Below are positions 62,536 through 64,000 of a DNA stretch of 64,000 bases, piece by piece. The notes beneath the pieces are model-generated. The model had not been told where the DNA came from. It made no database searches and saw only the letters and a program-made list of their open reading frames with translations. Source of the stretch: Mycobacterium sp. AT1 (GTDB lineage Bacteria; Actinomycetota; Actinomycetes; Mycobacteriales; Mycobacteriaceae); NCBI RefSeq assembly GCF_002043095.1, contig NZ_MVOC01000004.1, positions 1-64,000 of the forward strand, given 5' to 3'. The first letter of the stretch is position 1, and every line of letters starts with the position of its first letter. Position numbers and translations under genes: made by a program.

Positions 62536-64000
62536 GTCTCGTCCTCCGATACGCGGCCCGCAGCGACCGCGGCCTGGTGCGTGCCAACAACGAAGACTCG
62601 GTGTACGCCGGGGCGCGCCTGCTCGCTCTGGCCGACGGCATGGGCGGCCACGCCGCCGGTGAAGTGGCCTCCCAGTTGGTGATCGCCGCACTCGCCCACC
62701 TCGACGACGACGAGCCGGGCGGGGACCTTCTCAGTCAGCTCAACGCCGCGGTCCACGAAGGAAACTCGGCGATCGCCGGGCACGTCGACGCCGATCCCGA
62801 CCTCGAGGGCATGGGCACCACCCTCACCGCAATCCTGTTCGCGGGAAACAGACTTGGCCTGGTTCACGTCGGCGACTCCCGCGGGTACCTGCTGCGCGAC
62901 GGTGAGCTCACCCAGATCACCAAGGACGACACCTTCGTCCAGACCCTGGTCGACGAGGGCCGCATCACCGCCGACGAGGCCCACAGCCACCCGCAACGGT
63001 CGCTGATCATGCGGGCGTTGACCGGCCACGAGGTCGAGCCCACCTTGACCGTGCGCGAAGCCCACGCCGGTGACCGCTATCTGTTGTGCTCCGACGGCCT
63101 GTCCGACCCGGTCAGCTTCGACACCATCCTGGAAGCGCTGCAGATCCCCGACGTCACCGAGAGTGCCGACCGGCTCATCGAGATGGCCTTGCGCGGCGGC
63201 GGTCCCGACAACGTGACCGTGGTGGTCGCCGACGTCGTCGACTACGAATACGGCCAGACCCAACCGATTCTGGCGGGCGCGGTGTCCGGACAGGACGACC
63301 AGAGCGCACCCCCCAACACCGCGGCCGGTCGGGCGTCGGCCTTCAACCCCAAGCGCGTCGCGGCGGCAGCCAATCGCCCCGCCGTCGCACCCGCCGCACC
63401 GGTCAAGAAGCCGCGTTCGCGTCGGACGATGATCTTCGTCGCATTGCTTCTGCTGGTGTTGGTGCTCGCGGGACTTGCGGTGGGCCGCACCGTCATTCAG
63501 AACAACTACTACGTCGCCGAGAGCGACGGCTCCGTGTACATCATGCGTGGGGTGCAGGGCAGCGTCGCGGGAATGTCGCTGCAGGAGAAATTCCAGATCG
63601 CGTGCCTGGACTCCCGCAACTCGATCACCAACATCGGGGTCGACGACGCCCGCGGCGGTTGCAAGCCCCTGCAGGTCGCCGACCTTCGCGAATCCGAACG
63701 CGCCCAGGTGACCGCCGGTCTTCCCGGCGGCACGCTCGACGAGGCCATCCGCCAGCTCAGGGAGCTTGCCCAGTCCTCGGTGCTGCCGATCTGCGTGCCG
63801 GCGTCCGCGCGGACGACGACGTCCACCCCGCCGCCGGCCCCGAGCCCGACTCCGCCCCCTCCCCCGTCCAGTGCGTCCGGGACACCGTCGACGACGTCGG
63901 CCGCCCCGAGCACCACCGTGGGAAGTCCTGCGCCAGATGCCCCGACCACGGTGACCGCGCCGCCACCGACGCCGACGCCCACCGGCACGGCTCTCCCGCC
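62532..64000 (+). CDS. pstP: PstP, membrane PP2C-type Ser/Thr protein phosphatase (3' end outside window)
   Basis: Start ATG 62532 overlaps the fhaB stop. The PP2C catalytic domain occupies about 1-240 with metal-binding motifs NNEDS, ADGMGGHAAGE, GDSRGYLLRDGEL, CSDGLSD and GGPDNVT. A membrane segment follows at about 297-317 (MIFVALLLLVLVLAGLAVG), then an extracellular part ending in a Pro/Thr/Ser-rich tail. The frame is still open at 64000, so the C-terminus is missing. Dephosphorylates PknA/PknB targets; rodA, pbpA, pknA and pknB are expected next. Confidence 0.95.
   Translation, partial: MSLVLRYAARSDRGLVRANNEDSVYAGARLLALADGMGGHAAGEVASQLVIAALAHLDDDEPGGDLLSQLNAAVHEGNSAIAGHVDADPDLEGMGTTLTAILFAGNRLGLVHVGDSRGYLLRDGELTQITKDDTFVQTLVDEGRITADEAHSHPQRSLIMRALTGHEVEPTLTVREAHAGDRYLLCSDGLSDPVSFDTILEALQIPDVTESADRLIEMALRGGGPDNVTVVVADVVDYEYGQTQPILAGAVSGQDDQSAPPNTAAGRASAFNPKRVAAAANRPAVAPAAPVKKPRSRRTMIFVALLLLVLVLAGLAVGRTVIQNNYYVAESDGSVYIMRGVQGSVAGMSLQEKFQIACLDSRNSITNIGVDDARGGCKPLQVADLRESERAQVTAGLPGGTLDEAIRQLRELAQSSVLPICVPASARTTTSTPPPAPSPTPPPPPSSASGTPSTTSAAPSTTVGSPAPDAPTTVTAPPPTPTPTGTALP

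Noticed and set aside
1..64000. Search for CRISPR arrays, insertion sequences and rRNA genes
   Set aside because: No regularly spaced repeats, transposase motifs, terminal inverted repeats or rRNA-like stretches were seen.

Overview
The window is high-GC actinobacterial DNA, most likely a fast-growing Mycobacterium (Mycolicibacterium). The clearest anchor is the right end, where tRNA-Leu(CAG), fhaA, fhaB and pstP occur in the order found next to oriC in mycobacteria. Supporting signs are a deazaflavin (F420)-type Ddn-family protein, a DesA3-like desaturase, a DUF5701 protein, the tail of a 13E12-type DUF222/HNH protein and an IdeR-like iron box. All calls come from reading the sequence; no database search was possible.

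Layout. 0-4.3 kb: tail of a 13E12-type gene, then an efeUOB ferrous-iron uptake operon on the minus strand behind an IdeR-like box; efeO is broken by an internal deletion. 4.4-17 kb: prfC, a TetR/LLM-oxidoreductase divergent pair, a terpene-cyclase-like protein, an FAD monooxygenase, two membrane GGDEF proteins, a fatty-acid desaturase, an MFS exporter, a ROK regulator and a Ddn-family reductase with paired palindromes upstream. 17-34.5 kb: a catabolic island. IclR and SDR face an SDR-RidA-enolase-superfamily-lactonase operon. A PuuP/PuuA/PuuD-like set (APC permease, glutamine-synthetase-like ligase, class I amidotransferase) diverges from an alcohol dehydrogenase, a fused E1 and an E2 with two E3-binding domains. 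A LeuA paralogue, a C-N hydrolase and an M19 dipeptidase follow, facing a GntR regulator. 34.5-51.9 kb: mixed single genes, including a ClpX-type zinc-finger protein, a phosphotransferase gene with a nonsense codon, a cytoplasmic subtilisin paired with an alpha/beta hydrolase, a haloalkane-dehalogenase homologue without the expected catalytic histidine, a purine permease, a TipA-type MerR regulator and a third GGDEF protein. 51.9-57.1 kb: a tightly overlapping operon of NCS1 nucleobase permease, 2-oxoglutarate/Fe(II) oxygenase, adenosine/adenine-deaminase-like protein and a second oxygenase, divergent from an XRE-cupin regulator. 57.2-64 kb: S51 peptidase, HAD phosphatase, SDR, then the conserved tRNA-Leu/fhaA/fhaB/pstP core.

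The strongest candidates for undescribed biology are the permease/dioxygenase/deaminase operon (inferred oxidative salvage or breakdown of a modified nucleobase), the subtilisin with an Mrr-N-like winged-helix N-terminus paired with an alpha/beta hydrolase (possible conflict system), and the 17-34 kb island, which looks like amine or amino-acid-derivative catabolism through gamma-glutamylation and 2-oxoacid oxidation.
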